NCBI GenBank assembly: GCA_050292445.1
Contig: JBNKLQ010000012.1
Coordinates: forward strand, 1-40,417
Source of the DNA: Leptofilum sp050292445
GTDB taxonomy: Bacteria; Chloroflexota; Anaerolineae; Promineifilales; Promineifilaceae
Length of the DNA stretch: 40,417 nucleotides
Direction: 5' to 3'
Part shown: piece after piece, positions 39,408-40,417 of the stretch
How positions within the stretch are numbered: position 1 is the stretch's first letter
How the letters are laid out: each line of letters starts with the position of its first letter
Notes under the pieces: model-generated
Databases searched by the model: none
Told to the model about the DNA's origin: nothing
The model's input: the letters and a program-made list of their open reading frames with translations, nothing else
Program-made: the position numbers and the translations under genes

Positions 39408-40417
39408 TCAATTAGTCACGGCGACGTTTTCCAGGGAAACGAAACGGCCGTATTGATAATAAGCCGCACACGCCCCTTCGCTGGAAACCATCGTGGCTCC
39501 CAGCGGATTGCGTGGGGTGCATTCTTTGCCAAAGGCGGCGCACTCATTGGGTTTAATCATGCCTTGCAGCACTTCGCCGCTGCGGCACAGTTCCGATTCA
39601 TGTGTTTCGATATGGCCCACATCAAAGCGAACGGCCGCATCAAAATCACGGTACGCTTCGCTGAGTTCCCAACCGCTTTGGGGAATGAGGCCGATGCCGC
39701 GCCACTGCCGGTCGCTGACGGTAAACACATCGGCCAGCATTTTTTGGGCGGCGACGTTGCCTTTTTCGGTGACGGCACGGGGGTAGGCGTTTTCGACTGT
39801 GTAACGGCCGTTTTTCAACTGCTCAACCGTGCATCGAATCCCTTCCAGCACATCCAGCGGCTCAAAGCCCGTTACCACAATTGGCACCTGGTATTTTTCG
39901 GCAATGGGGCCGTATTGCCAGTAGCCCATCACGCTGCACACATGCCCCGCTGCCAAAAATGCCTGCACCCGGTTGCTCGGCGATGACAAAATCGCCTCAA
40001 TGGCTGGCGGCACCAAAACGTGCGACACCAACATGGAGAAGTTCTGCAGATTTTGCTGCTTGGCCTGAAAGACGGCCATCGCGTTGGCCGGAGCCGTTGT
40101 CTCAAAGCCGATGCCAAAGAAGACCACCTCTTTCTCTGGATTTTCGCGGGCAATTTTTACCGCATCCAGCGGCGAATAGACGATGCGTACATCGCCGCCT
40201 TCGCTTTTGATGCGGAACAAATCCTTTTCGCTGCCGGGCACGCGCAGCATGTCGCCAAAAGAGCAAAAGATCACGCCAGGGCGGGCGGCAATGGCCAGGG
40301 CTTTGTCAATCACCCCCAGCGGCGTGACGCACACCGGGCAGCCAGGGCCGTGAATCATTTCGATGGTGTCAGGCAAAAGCTGGTCGATGCCATTGCGGAT
40401 GATGGAGTGGGTTTGTC
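39408..40417 (-). CDS. hypD: Hydrogenase maturation protein HypD (5' part outside window)
   Basis: The frame stays open to the right edge, where THSIIRNGIDQLLP matches the region after the N-terminal CGTH motif, so about 336 residues are visible and the N-terminus is missing. Visible motifs are IHGPGCPVCVTPLGVIDKA, FCSFGDMLRVPGS, FFGIGFETTAPANA, AAGHVCSVMGYWQY and VTGFEPLDVLEGI. The C-terminal iron-sulfur region has cysteines in SELCRSGEV, KPNECAAF, GKECTPRNP and SEGACAAYY. HypD is the iron-sulfur scaffold that, with HypC, builds Fe(CN)2CO for [NiFe] hydrogenase in the cytoplasm. The rest of the hyp and hydrogenase genes should lie beyond the right edge. Confidence 0.97.
   Translation of the reverse strand, partial: QTHSIIRNGIDQLLPDTIEMIHGPGCPVCVTPLGVIDKALAIAARPGVIFCSFGDMLRVPGSEKDLFRIKSEGGDVRIVYSPLDAVKIARENPEKEVVFFGIGFETTAPANAMAVFQAKQQNLQNFSMLVSHVLVPPAIEAILSSPSNRVQAFLAAGHVCSVMGYWQYGPIAEKYQVPIVVTGFEPLDVLEGIRCTVEQLKNGRYTVENAYPRAVTEKGNVAAQKMLADVFTVSDRQWRGIGLIPQSGWELSEAYRDFDAAVRFDVGHIETHESELCRSGEVLQGMIKPNECAAFGKECTPRNPLGATMVSSEGACAAYYQYGRFVSLENVAVTN

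Larger units (their letters stand above)
159..39811. repeat. Highly iterated palindrome ACGGCCGT, 70 dispersed copies
   Basis: Start positions by hand scan: 159, 505, 809, 2913, 3223, 7305, 7643, 8940, 9256, 9675, 10935, 11693, 11761, 12086, 12263, 12369, 13429, 13686, 14535, 15360, 15758, 16336, 16716, 16750, 17361, 18515, 18720, 19464, 19993, 20327, 21918, 22144, 22816, 22988, 23642, 23968, 24175, 25010, 25584, 25695, 25713, 25936, 26643, 26791, 27777, 27919, 28107, 28146, 28481, 29371, 29604, 31345, 32368, 32414, 33886, 33973, 34432, 34482, 34621, 34684, 35116, 35509, 35884, 36103, 36771, 36932, 37621, 38325, 39444, 39804. A is favoured before and T after the octamer. All three reading frames are used. 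Confidence 0.95.

Noticed and set aside
39408..39560. HypD lacks a cysteine in GATMVSSEG that some relatives have
   Set aside because: The four cysteines in SELC, NEC, KEC and GAC can account for the cluster, and I recall that other HypD proteins also lack this one; not a sign of decay.

Overview
The window is a gene-dense stretch of one bacterial chromosome, mostly vertical housekeeping and cell-envelope genes, with 36 supported protein genes and no rRNA, tRNA, CRISPR array or intact insertion sequence that I could see. Gene content points to a Chloroflexota bacterium of the Anaerolineae/Ardenticatenia type. That is an inference from the Tad pilus genes without a secretin, the Thr/Pro-rich (TPTPT) linkers in exported proteins, the LCP and sortase proteins, several GT-C membrane glycosyltransferases, and the [NiFe]-hydrogenase maturation genes. 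No marker gene was aligned.

Layout. 1-1052: end of a membrane glycosyltransferase-like gene. 1321-3107: DegU/DegS-like response regulator and histidine kinase. 3464-8632: compact Tad/Flp pilus locus (50-residue Flp pilin, CpaE/TadZ with a complete receiver domain, TadA, TadB, TadC). 8710-12759: ComF, ribosome hibernation factor, low-molecular-weight phosphatase, Nif3-like protein and Kbl-like acyltransferase. 12954-19074 (minus strand): a small protein with a possible degenerate zinc-finger tail, beta-CASP RNase, RNase D, sugar-nucleotide epimerase and RecJ. 19268-25840: CBS protein, small exported protein, a metallo-beta-lactamase-fold gene followed by a possible integron attC site, mannosyltransferase, orphan histidine kinase and PsuG. 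26001-29457: ParB-fold protein with a stand-alone CBM48 protein, then a PpiC lipoprotein and a TP-rich exported protein. 29535-36608: envelope block (PPC-repeat lipoprotein, LCP protein, GT39 glycosyltransferase, sortase). 36793-38087: PadR/HAAS regulatory pair with a clear operator. 38213-40417: hypE and the truncated hypD.

The most unusual signal is not a gene. The 8-bp palindrome ACGGCCGT occurs 70 times by hand count, about once per 580 bp, against roughly 0.6 expected for random equal-composition DNA. It occurs in all three reading frames, on genes of both orientations and between genes. This is the behaviour of a highly iterated palindrome, like HIP1 in cyanobacteria but with a different sequence. 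Other items worth checking are a two-hairpin intergenic element repeated upstream of hpf and of the orphan kinase, promoters that predict leaderless mRNAs for the GT39 and sortase genes, the attC-like site, and the PadR operator laid over its own promoter.
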